DNA of 64,000 nt, from the NCBI RefSeq assembly GCF_036227405.1, contig NZ_CP109473.1, forward strand, positions 4,898,001 through 4,962,000. The letters run 5' to 3'. The position numbers and the translations under genes are program-made. This document shows positions 56,832 to 64,000 of this stretch, piece by piece. The notes under the pieces were generated by a model. The model made no database searches, was not told the origin of the DNA, and worked only from the letters and a program-made list of their open reading frames with translations. The stretch's first letter is position 1, and the number at the start of each line of letters is the position of its first letter. This stretch comes from Streptomyces sp. NBC_01460 (GTDB lineage: Bacteria; Actinomycetota; Actinomycetes; Streptomycetales; Streptomycetaceae).

Positions 56832-56904
56832 CGGTGAGGCCGCAGCAAGTGCTGTATGCGCAGAGCGCGGTCCGCCCGTGCGGGACATGCTCCTTCTCGG
56901 CGGA

Positions 56905-57741
56905 TCAGGGCCGCTCGTAGAACTGCAGCACCCCGCCGGCGGAGAAGCAGGCCGCGCCCGTGAGCGTGCCCCAGTTGGCGATGTCGACGTTCAGGACGCT
57001 CCCCGTGGCGGGGCGGGTGAAGTCGGCCAGTGCCGAGGCCATGAAGAGCACCGATCCGAGCTGGTTGACCGCGACGATCCACCAGCCGAGATCGCGCGTA
57101 CGGATGCCGGGCCGGCCGTGGCACACCTCGACCAGGGCGAGGTGTCCGGAGACGAGGAACAGCGTGCACCCGATCAGGTCGGGGGACCAGATCAGCGCGT
57201 TCGCCTGCCGTACGGAGAGCCCTTGCATCAGGGAGCCGAGCAGGTTGATCCCGAACACCAGCGTTCCCGCGAACAGCAGGAAGGTGCTGAGCCAGTCGAT
57301 CCGGCCGGGTTCGTAGCTCCACCATCTCCAGAGTCGTGGGGAAAGCGCCCCGCTGCGGCTGTCCTGGCGAGGAGCGTTGATCACCTGGAGCAGGGACGCG
57401 TAGCCGCCCGTGTTGAAGAACAGGCCTCCGAGGAAGTAGATCCAGGCACCCGTCGCACCGCCCGTGCCGAACTGGGCCACCGAGGCCCCGGAGACGAACA
57501 GGCCCCCGCCGGCCGCGAACGCGCCCGCGGCGATGGCGTTCAGCCTGCGGAGGCGATCCACCGACGCGGTGTCCGCGCGTCGGGGCCGGTTCCCGGACTC
57601 TCCTGAGGCCCGCACGGTGAGCAGGCCGCGCTTCCGCGCCCGCCGTGAGTCCCAGACAGCGGTGCTTCCATCACTGAGGCGCCAGGTCAGACGGGTCGTG
57701 AACGGCCCTGCGCCTTCGGCGCGCTCCTCGGTTCGGCTCAC
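56905..57741 (-). CDS. Hypothetical multi-pass membrane protein
   Basis: This 278-residue protein has about six or seven hydrophobic helices from residue 68 onward. The soluble N-terminus starts with an actinobacterial-style TWRLSDGSTAVWDSRRARKR motif. Possible helices are near 72-95, 100-118, 148-172, 190-210, 222-245 and 252-272. GTG at 57741 is preferred. No function can be assigned; an uncharacterised YrhK-like or vitamin-K-cycle-like membrane domain is possible. Confidence 0.72.
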   Translation of the reverse strand: MSRTEERAEGAGPFTTRLTWRLSDGSTAVWDSRRARKRGLLTVRASGESGNRPRRADTASVDRLRRLNAIAAGAFAAGGGLFVSGASVAQFGTGGATGAWIYFLGGLFFNTGGYASLLQVINAPRQDSRSGALSPRLWRWWSYEPGRIDWLSTFLLFAGTLVFGINLLGSLMQGLSVRQANALIWSPDLIGCTLFLVSGHLALVEVCHGRPGIRTRDLGWWIVAVNQLGSVLFMASALADFTRPATGSVLNVDIANWGTLTGAACFSAGGVLQFYERP

Positions 57742-57846
57742 CTGCCGACCCTAGTCCTGCGGTGGGTGTTTCATCCCGCTTGCGTGCCCGGGGCGGGGGG
57801 AATTCTGTCCCGGGCACGGAAGCGGGCCGGGGCTGCTGAACCGACG

Positions 57847-58209
57847 TCAGGTGCGGGGAGCGGGGGAGCGGTCCAGGCGGAGGACGAGCGCACGCAGGGC
57901 CCGGAGTTCGGCGTCCAGGGCACGCGCGCCGTCCCGGGTGAGGGTGACCCATGTCCGGGGGCGCCGGCCCGCATAGCCCTTCTCCACGGTGATCAGACCC
58001 GATTCCTCCAGCACCCTCAGATGCCGCGAGAGGTTCCCGTCCGTGACGGCCAGCTGCTTCTTCAGGAAACCGAACTCCACCCGGTCGGCTTCCCGGGCGA
58101 TGGTGAGAACGCCGAGCCGCACACGTTGGTGGACGGTGTCGTCCAGCGACTGGGTCGGATGCGGTCCTTCTTGCTCGTCCGACGTAGCAGCCGAGGCCCC
58201 GACACTCAT
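57847..58209 (-). CDS. Winged-helix transcriptional regulator (HTH_27/MarR-like)
   Basis: This 120-residue regulator has a winged helix at about 30-100 with VRLGVLTIAREADRVEFGFLKKQLAVTDGNLSRHLRVLEESGLI and wing KGYAGRRPRTWVTLT. ATG at 58209 overlaps the stop of the upstream membrane gene (ATGA). It likely represses the pair through the palindrome upstream of that gene. Confidence 0.88.
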   Translation of the reverse strand: MSVGASAATSDEQEGPHPTQSLDDTVHQRVRLGVLTIAREADRVEFGFLKKQLAVTDGNLSRHLRVLEESGLITVEKGYAGRRPRTWVTLTRDGARALDAELRALRALVLRLDRSPAPRT

Positions 58210-59036
58210 GGGGCAACCGTACCCGTACCGGCGTCCCCGGACGCGGCTCGGCGGAGGGAGACCGCCCGTTCGGCCAGGCCGCCGAGGAGCAGGACAGCGG
58301 CGAGCAGCAACGCCTTGGCCTCGGGGCCGTCGGCCCAGCCCGGGTGGACGGGGTGCTGCCCGGGAACCCAGCCGCTGCCCCAGGACGCGCCGAGATAGCC
58401 GGTCAGCAACAACGCGTGGGCGGTACCGGCGGCTACGGCGATCCAGCTGCGTTCGACCAGTCCGAGGGCGACGAGGCCGATGCCGGCCAGATACCAGGGC
58501 GAGGTGTAGCTGTTCTCCAGCAGAGTTGCCTCCCACGACTGGCCCCGGACGAACAGCAGTGCCAGCAGGGCCGTCCCGATCGCCGCGGTGGCCAGGGCGG
58601 TCGTACGGATCCACGCGCCGCGACGCGGGACGACGCCCCTGGACTCGCCGCGCACGCGGTACCAGCGGGCGAAGACGAACCAGGCCAGGGGGAGAAGCGC
58701 GAACCACACGCCCCAGGCCGCGAAGCGCAGGGTGGCGCCGTCGAACTCGCCTTTCAGGCACGGCGTTCCTGGCTCATGGACCACGCAGAGGCCGCTCAGC
58801 TCCGCGTACGCGAAGAGCGGATAGGACGCGACGTTGCGGCCGTGGGCTCCGAAGTTGAAGGCGTACCGGGCGACGGGAGCGGCCGCCAGGGCGAGAAGGC
58901 CGAGGCCGACGAGGGAGATCCACGAGCCGTTCATCTGCGCGCGGGTGCCGGCCCGCAGGCTTTCCGCCGTCGCCAGGAGGCCGGCCGCGTGAGCCTCCGG
59001 CCCTGACTCCGTACTGCTTGATGCCGGCCTTCCCAT
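58206..59036 (-). CDS. Hypothetical membrane protein co-expressed with the winged-helix regulator
   Basis: This 276-residue membrane protein has about six helices (near 38-58, 107-125, 145-165, 178-196, 202-220 and 242-258) and a Cys pair (CVVHEPGTPC) in an outer loop. ATG at 59036 is preferred; GGGGGA lies 4 bases upstream. It is the first gene of a two-gene operon with the regulator. Function unknown. Confidence 0.78.
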   Translation of the reverse strand: MGRPASSSTESGPEAHAAGLLATAESLRAGTRAQMNGSWISLVGLGLLALAAAPVARYAFNFGAHGRNVASYPLFAYAELSGLCVVHEPGTPCLKGEFDGATLRFAAWGVWFALLPLAWFVFARWYRVRGESRGVVPRRGAWIRTTALATAAIGTALLALLFVRGQSWEATLLENSYTSPWYLAGIGLVALGLVERSWIAVAAGTAHALLLTGYLGASWGSGWVPGQHPVHPGWADGPEAKALLLAAVLLLGGLAERAVSLRRAASGDAGTGTVAP

Positions 59037-59087
59037 GACGTCCCCCGTCGGTCGTGCCTCGGTAGCCGTCGGCCACCCCGCACATCT

Positions 59088-59117
59088 ACTTTGTATTGCA
59101 AAGTGCCTGGCGGTCAA
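59088..59117 (-). promoter_or_regulatory. Operator-like palindrome and promoter of the membrane-protein/regulator pair
   Basis: ACTTTG at 59088-59093 and CAAAGT at 59099-59104 form a perfect inverted repeat around 5 bases, 52 bases before the ATG. On the minus strand a TTGACC at 59117-59112 lies upstream as a -35 box, with the repeat overlapping the spacer and -10, so binding would block transcription. Confidence 0.55.
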
Positions 59118-59242
59118 GAGTGATTGGCGGAACAGGAGACGGGTGGGGTCGCGGCGACTCCTTCCCGCGGTGCCTGAGGGGCCCTCGGCCGTTCGGCTCG
59201 CCCCACTGGGGACGGAAGCGCCGACCGGGGGCCACCGCTCTC

Positions 59243-60442
59243 TCACGCCGCCGCGGCACCCGCCGGGCGCCGCAGCAGGTAGACACCGGCGCACGACACC
59301 AGGACGGCCATGCACGCGATGAAGACCAGCCCCGCGTCCTGGAGGCCGATGTGGACCGACAGGACGCCCACGCCGATCACCGGCAGCGAGATGCCCGCGT
59401 AGGCCACCACGAACAGCGTCGAGATGACCGCCGCCCGCTTGTCGGCCGGTGACGCCGCGGCCACTTGGGCCAGGGCGGCCCGGAAGGTCAGCCCCTGGCC
59501 CGCGCCGCCGAGGAGTGCGCTCAGCACCACCAGGGGCAGCAACTGCCACCACAGCGCGGCCGCGAGCAGCGCGAGCCCGCCGAGGAGTCCCGCGCAGCCC
59601 AGGGGCAGTGACCGCCGCTCACCGATCCGGCCGACGGCCGACTGCCCGGCGATCGAGGCGAAGAAGGCCAGCGCGACGATCAGCCCGCTCACCGCGTGGT
59701 TGTCGACGTCCAGGAACTCGGACAGGAACGCCGGGCTGACCGAGGTGAACACCCCGAACAGCGCGAACCCCACGAAGGACGCAGCCGCCGCCGGCCGGAA
59801 CACCGCCCGGACTCCGGGCGGCAGTCCGGGCCGCTGCGGACGGACGGTGTTCAGGGGCCGCCGCTCGCCCACGGTCTCCTTCAGGCCGAGCAGGACGACC
59901 ACGGAGACGGCCAGCAGCGCCAGGTGCACGACGAACGGCAGGTACAGCGGCCAGGGCGCGTACTGCGCGAGGATCCCGGCGAGCAGCGGCCCGCAGCCCA
60001 GGCCGCCCATGTTCGCCGCCGTCGCCACGAACGAGGCCCTGGGAGAGCCCCTGCCCGGCGCCAGCTCCATGACGTACGCGGTGGCCGCCCCGGTGAACAG
60101 CCCGGCCGACAGGCCCGACAGCAGCCGTCCCGCGAAGAGCCAGCCCAGAGCGGTGGCGCACAGGAAGCAGACCGCGCTCGCCGCCGCGCAGCCCAGGCCC
60201 CAGAGCAGCACCGGGCGTCTGCCGACCGCGTCGGAGGCGTTTCCCGCCAGCAGGAGCACCCCGATGACGCCGAAGGCGTACACGGCGTACACCACGGTCA
60301 CCGTCAGCTCGGAGAAGCCGAGCTTCTGCTGGTAGAGGCTGTAGAGCGGCGTCGGCAGAGTGGTCCCCGCCATGCACACCGCGAACACCGCCCCGCTGAG
60401 ACAGCAGGCGAGCCAACCCCGGCGATCAAGGCCACCGTCCAT
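59243..60442 (-). CDS. MFS transporter (drug-efflux type)
   Basis: This 399-residue, 12-helix exporter has the MFS loop motif GNASDAVGRRPVLLWG near residues 67-82 and LAPGRGSPRASFVATAANMGGLGCGPLLAG (motif-C-like region) near 125-155. It has an Ala-rich end. ATG at 60442 is preferred. No regulator is directly adjacent. Substrate unknown. Confidence 0.9.
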   Translation of the reverse strand: MDGGLDRRGWLACCLSGAVFAVCMAGTTLPTPLYSLYQQKLGFSELTVTVVYAVYAFGVIGVLLLAGNASDAVGRRPVLLWGLGCAAASAVCFLCATALGWLFAGRLLSGLSAGLFTGAATAYVMELAPGRGSPRASFVATAANMGGLGCGPLLAGILAQYAPWPLYLPFVVHLALLAVSVVVLLGLKETVGERRPLNTVRPQRPGLPPGVRAVFRPAAAASFVGFALFGVFTSVSPAFLSEFLDVDNHAVSGLIVALAFFASIAGQSAVGRIGERRSLPLGCAGLLGGLALLAAALWWQLLPLVVLSALLGGAGQGLTFRAALAQVAAASPADKRAAVISTLFVVAYAGISLPVIGVGVLSVHIGLQDAGLVFIACMAVLVSCAGVYLLRRPAGAAAA

Positions 60443-60496
60443 GGGACCGACGGTATCCCGCAGGCGCTCCGGCAGGCCGCAACGCCTCGCGCCCGG

Positions 60497-61141
60497 CTAC
60501 GACTCCAGGTACCTCAGGACGGCGAGGATCCGCCGGCTGTGACCGGTGGTCCGCGACAGATCCAGCTTGTCGAAGATCGCGTTGAGGTTCTTCTCGACCG
60601 CGCTCACGGAGATGTGGAGCTGCTTCGCGATCGCCGTGTTGGTGAGCCCCTGGGCCAGGGCTTCGAGGACATCGCGTTCGCGCGGTGTGAGGCGGGCCAG
60701 GGGGTCACCGTGGGCGGAGCGGACGACAAGCTGCCGGACCACCTCGGGATCGAGGGCGGCGCCACCGGCCCGCACGCGCTCCAACGCCTCCAGGAACTCC
60801 TCGACCTGGGCGACCCGGTCCTTGAGGAGGTACCCCACCCCTTCCGCGCCGGAGGCCAGCAGTTGGGCCGCGTAGTGGCGTTCGATGTGCTGCGACAGCA
60901 CCAGCACACCGGTGTCCGGCCACCGCTCGCGGATCTCCAGCGCCGCGCGCAGCCCTTCCACGGTGTGCGTCGGAGGCATCCGGATGTCGAGGACGACGAC
61001 GTCCGGCCGCCGTGCCTCCATCTCCTTCAGCAGGGACACCGCGTCCCCGAACGAGGCCAGAACCTCGTGCCCCTCCTCGACGAGGAGCCGGACCAGCCCC
61101 TCGCGCAGCAGGGCCGAGTCCTCGGCGAGCATCAGGCGCAT
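60497..61141 (-). CDS. NarL/LuxR-type response regulator (third kinase pair)
   Basis: This 214-residue regulator has phosphoacceptor Asp52 (VVVLDIRM), Lys in LLKDRV, and a LuxR DNA-binding domain at about 145-205 (LTPRERDVLEALAQGLTNTAIAKQL). ATG at 61141 overlaps the kinase end by 10 bases, showing a coupled pair. It is closely similar in layout to the regulator at 38914-39573. Confidence 0.92.
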   Translation of the reverse strand: MRLMLAEDSALLREGLVRLLVEEGHEVLASFGDAVSLLKEMEARRPDVVVLDIRMPPTHTVEGLRAALEIRERWPDTGVLVLSQHIERHYAAQLLASGAEGVGYLLKDRVAQVEEFLEALERVRAGGAALDPEVVRQLVVRSAHGDPLARLTPRERDVLEALAQGLTNTAIAKQLHISVSAVEKNLNAIFDKLDLSRTTGHSRRILAVLRYLES

Positions 61142-62355
61142 GGAAGCTCCGCGGTCACCGTGGTCGGTCCCCCCTCGGGGCTGTCGACGCGCAGAGTGCC
61201 GTCGAGCGCGTCCACCCGGCTGCGCAGACCGCTCAGCCCGATGCCCGCGGGGTCCGCGCCGCCCTTGCCGTTGTCCTGGACGCACACCGTGAGCACTCCG
61301 CGGTCGAGCAGCACGCGCACGGACACAGCCGTGGCGACCGCGTGCTTGGCCGCGTTGGTCACGGACTCCGACACCACGAAGTACGCGGCGGTCTCCACCG
61401 GCCGGGGCAGGGGCCCGCGGACATCGAACTCCGTGCGGACGGGGATCGAGCACCGCTCGGACACCCCTCCCAGGGCCTCCTCCAGCCCCAGGCTGTCGAG
61501 CGCCGAGGGGTAGACCCGCCAGGCCACTTCGCGCAGTTCCGCGAGGACGTCCCCCGCCTCCTGGTGCGCCTGGCGCAGCAGCGCGTCCGCCTGCCCCGGG
61601 TCGCGTCCCCTGCGGGCCCGGCCGAGCAGCATGGCCAGGGCAACCAGCCGCTGCTGGATTCCGTCGTGGAGGTCGCGCTCGATGCGCCGGCGCTCGGCGT
61701 CCACCGCCCGGACGGCCGCCGCCCGGCTTCCGGCCAGTTCGTCGACCCGCCGGCGCAACAGTTCCTGCTCGGAGGGGCCGAAGCACGCGCGGGCGAGCCG
61801 GGAGTCCAGAGCGAGGAGCGAGCGGAGCCCCTGGAGGTCGAGGAAGAGCAGCACACCGCCGAGGACGGCCTGCACGAGCAGCTCCTCCCACCGGAGCGAA
61901 CCCCGCAGCATCCCCCTCGTGAGCAGTCCCGCCAGGACGGCACCACAACCCAGCAGCCCGATCACGAGGGCGCACAACAGCCCGGCGTAGCTGCGGGCCG
62001 CCAGGTAGCGGAGGACCCTGCGGTCGGACGCCTCGTAGTGCTCCGGGAAGCGGTCGCCGAAGAAGGACGACCTGCGCTTCCGTTCCAGCTCCGCCTGCCG
62101 TCGGGCTCCGGCCACGAAGACGCGGAGGGCGCGGGCCCGGGTGCGCGGCCACAGCAGGAAGGGGCCGAGAACGCTTCCGGCGAGGACGACGTAGAGGAAT
62201 CCGGCCAGGGCCGTCGCGCAGCCGAGGAGCGTTCCCCGCACACGGCGCCACCAGGAGACGGTCCGGCCGGCCTCGGCATCGTCCGTTCCGGAGCCCTTCC
62301 GCCCTGGCGGGCCCAGGAGGTGACGGGTGGTGAGGTCCGCGGGATTCCCCTGCAC
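61132..62355 (-). CDS. NarL-type sensor histidine kinase (third kinase)
   Basis: This 407-residue kinase has about four helices in the N-terminal half (about 42-170), phosphoacceptor His230 in [21 protein letters not shown], and an ATPase domain with NAAKHAVA and DNGKGG. GTG at 62355 is preferred, though without a clear ribosome site. Its kinase core differs from the two tandem kinases at 39771-42606. Cognate regulator follows directly. Confidence 0.9.
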   Translation of the reverse strand: MQGNPADLTTRHLLGPPGRKGSGTDDAEAGRTVSWWRRVRGTLLGCATALAGFLYVVLAGSVLGPFLLWPRTRARALRVFVAGARRQAELERKRRSSFFGDRFPEHYEASDRRVLRYLAARSYAGLLCALVIGLLGCGAVLAGLLTRGMLRGSLRWEELLVQAVLGGVLLFLDLQGLRSLLALDSRLARACFGPSEQELLRRRVDELAGSRAAAVRAVDAERRRIERDLHDGIQQRLVALAMLLGRARRGRDPGQADALLRQAHQEAGDVLAELREVAWRVYPSALDSLGLEEALGGVSERCSIPVRTEFDVRGPLPRPVETAAYFVVSESVTNAAKHAVATAVSVRVLLDRGVLTVCVQDNGKGGADPAGIGLSGLRSRVDALDGTLRVDSPEGGPTTVTAELPCA

Positions 62356-62447
62356 GACGACGGAGCCTAGTGCGGCGGCGGGTCCGCAACAAGATCGCTC
62401 GGACCGTCCAGGAGGCGGGGGCGCCACCCGCGGGTGGCCCGGGCGGT

Positions 62448-63110
62448 TCACGAACTGCGGCGGTGCTGAGCGCGGTCGTTGCCGCGCAGCCGCAGGACCA
62501 CGTACGTCACGACGGCCACGACCGCCAGGCCGAGCACCGCCTTGGAGGCGTAGCCCACGTACGTCCCCACCGACTCCCACCGGTCGCCCAGCCAGTATCC
62601 GGCCATCACCAGAACCGAGTTCCAGATCAGGCTGCCGAGCGCCGTCAGCGTGACGAAGACGGGCAGGGGCATGCGCTCCACGCCCGCGGGGACGGAGATG
62701 AGGCTGCGGAAGACCGGCACCATGCGGCCGAAGAAGACCGCCTTGGTGCCGTGCCGGGCGAACCACTCCTCCGTGCGCACCAGGTCGGAGGCCTTCACCA
62801 GCGGCAGCTTCGCCCACAGGGCGTGCATGCGCTCCCGGCCGAAGCCGGCGCCGATCCAGTAGAGGACCAGGGCTCCCACGACCGAGCCGAGCGTGGTCCA
62901 GAACAGCGCCGAAGCCAGGCTGAGGACTCCCTGCCCGGCGGCGAAGCCGGTCAGCGGCAGGATCACCTCGCTCGGCAGCGGGGGGAAGAGGTTCTCCAGA
63001 GCGATGGCCAGGCCCGCTCCGGGGCCGCCCAGGGTCTCGACGAGTCCGGTGGCCCAGCCCGCGATGCCGCCCGAGGGCTCCTGCGGTGCAGCCGCGTACG
63101 TGAGATGCAT
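62448..63110 (-). CDS. DedA-family membrane protein
   Basis: This 220-residue protein has two membrane regions of the SNARE-associated/DedA fold with FFGRMVPVFRSLISVPAGVERM near 130-150 and ENLFPPLPSEVILPLTG near 40. Family members are proposed lipid-phosphate flippases or proton-dependent transporters. ATG at 63110 has GGAG five bases upstream. It stands alone, downstream of a terminator. Confidence 0.9.
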   Translation of the reverse strand: MHLTYAAAPQEPSGGIAGWATGLVETLGGPGAGLAIALENLFPPLPSEVILPLTGFAAGQGVLSLASALFWTTLGSVVGALVLYWIGAGFGRERMHALWAKLPLVKASDLVRTEEWFARHGTKAVFFGRMVPVFRSLISVPAGVERMPLPVFVTLTALGSLIWNSVLVMAGYWLGDRWESVGTYVGYASKAVLGLAVVAVVTYVVLRLRGNDRAQHRRSS

Positions 63111-63215
63111 AGGGTCTCCAAGTCGGCGGGTCGTCACTCCGGGGCGTGTACCCCGATCACCCTCCATCTTGGGAACCGCAGCTCACCGGCCGGTATGCGG
63201 ACGGCCGTCCGGTCC

Positions 63216-63258
63216 GGTGCGGTTCTCCGCAGGAACCGGACCTGCGGAGAACCGCACC
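63216..63258 (-). terminator. Strong terminator after the NAD(P)-binding gene
   Basis: An 18-base stem (63216-63233 with 63241-63258) pairs perfectly around a 7-base loop, 22 bases past the stop of the minus-strand gene. Confidence 0.85.
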
Positions 63259-63280
63259 CCTGCGCGGGCAGCGCCCGGCC

Positions 63281-63937
63281 TCAGTTCCCCGCGATGTCCT
63301 TCACCGCCACGGTCACCGGCTTGGAGCCGCTGATCAGCTCCAGCGTCAGGCCCGCCGTCGCGGGGGTGTCCAGCAGTTCCGCCAGCACCGCCGCCACGTC
63401 GTCACGCGGGACCGGCCCGCGGCCCGTCGACGCGGCGAGCAGGACCTGGCCGGTGCCGGCGTCGTTCGTGAGCATCCCGGGGCGCAGGATCGTCCAGTCC
63501 AGGCTGCTCCTGGAGCGCACGTACGCGTCCGCCTCGCCCTTGGCCCGCTGGTAGATGTCGAAGACCTCGTCGCCGGAGCGGCCGGGATCGGCGCCCATGG
63601 AGGACACCACGACGTAGCGGCGCACCCCCGCCCGCTCCGCGGCGTCCGCGAAGAGCACGGCCGCTCCCCGGTCCACCGTGTCCTTGCGCGCCGAGCCGCT
63701 GTCGGGGCCCGCGCCGGCCGCGAAGACCACCGCGTCCGCTCCTCGCAGGACCTCCGCCACCTCCTCGACCGAGGCCGACTCCAGGTCGAGGACCACGGGC
63801 TCGGCGCCCGCCGCCTCCAGGTCCTCCCGCTGCTCCGGGTTGCGGATCACACCTACCGCTTCGTCACCGCGCGCGGCGAGCAGCCGCTCCAGCCGCAGCG
63901 CGATCTGACCATGTCCACCTGCAATGACAATGCGCAT
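63281..63937 (-). CDS. NAD(P)-binding protein (atypical SDR a5)
   Basis: This 218-residue Rossmann protein has GGHGQIALRLERLL at 7-20 as dinucleotide motif, followed by SSMGADPGRSG, YQRAKGEADAYVRSR (Tyr...Lys) and LRPGMLTND. The family includes NAD(P)H-binding proteins with redox or flavin reductase roles of unclear substrate. ATG at 63937 is preferred. Bases 63938-64000 hold only its upstream region. Confidence 0.88.
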   Translation of the reverse strand: MRIVIAGGHGQIALRLERLLAARGDEAVGVIRNPEQREDLEAAGAEPVVLDLESASVEEVAEVLRGADAVVFAAGAGPDSGSARKDTVDRGAAVLFADAAERAGVRRYVVVSSMGADPGRSGDEVFDIYQRAKGEADAYVRSRSSLDWTILRPGMLTNDAGTGQVLLAASTGRGPVPRDDVAAVLAELLDTPATAGLTLELISGSKPVTVAVKDIAGN

Positions 63938-64000
63938 GCTTCCGACCGTACGCCGCGCGGGACGCTCGTGCTCAAGCCCCGCCGCCGGGGCCGGAATCGG

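Overview
The window is very GC-rich DNA with almost no space between genes, GTG and TTG starts, ATGA/GTGA overlaps and strongly G/C-biased third codon positions. Together with two nuo clusters, tandem NarL-type sensor kinases, a GPP34 protein and a LolA-like lipoprotein gene, this indicates an actinobacterial chromosome, very probably Streptomyces. The gene order resembles, from memory, the part of the S. coelicolor chromosome that carries both nuo clusters and the SLP1-type tRNA-Tyr site. No transposase, integrase, CRISPR array or rRNA gene was seen.

Layout. 1-7320: the distal part of the main respiratory complex I operon (end of nuoH, then nuoIJKLMN), closed by a strong hairpin. 7376-9977: recQ and a Uma2-family protein. 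10063-16853: a tight minus-strand operon with a GntR regulator, an AprB-like ferredoxin, a sulfonate/nitrate-type ABC importer (binding protein, permease, ATPase) and an AprA/fumarate-reductase-like flavoprotein fused to nine HEAT-like repeats. I cannot assign its substrate, and it is the best candidate here for an undescribed system. 17013-22555: GPP34 protein with fumarylacetoacetase, and a CocE-type acyl hydrolase coupled to a peptide (POT) transporter. 22712-27182: polyprenyl diphosphate synthase, a LolA-like exported protein and an ABC exporter. 27381-35599: small accessory genes (TetR, flavin reductase, HAD phosphatase, VOC, CGNR regulator, SRPBCC, FAD hydroxylase, RarD, an NmrA-like reductase with a divergent HxlR regulator). 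35636-38642: the two-subunit 2-oxoacid:ferredoxin oxidoreductase korAB.

38914-42606: a response regulator and two tandem sensor kinases that share a nearly identical kinase block. 42810-53037: a second, incomplete nuo cluster (A, B, C, H, I, J, K, L, M, N) with no nuoD, E, F or G; several of its subunits carry long low-complexity tails. 53151-56040: mscL with a zinc-ribbon tail, htpX behind a sigma-R-like promoter, yccF, a GlsB/YeaQ-like gene and yajQ. 56204-56285: tRNA-Tyr, apparently an unoccupied integration site. 56628-63937: membrane proteins, a small winged-helix regulator with a clear operator, an MFS exporter, a third kinase/regulator pair, a DedA protein and an NAD(P)-binding protein.

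How the genes work together. Complex I, the polyprenyl synthase (probably menaquinone side chain) and korAB all belong to central energy metabolism. The second nuo set keeps its iron-sulfur and proton-channel residues but lacks the NADH-input module, so ferredoxin or another reductant is a possible donor. Most other genes form one- to three-gene local units with their own regulators and hairpin terminators.
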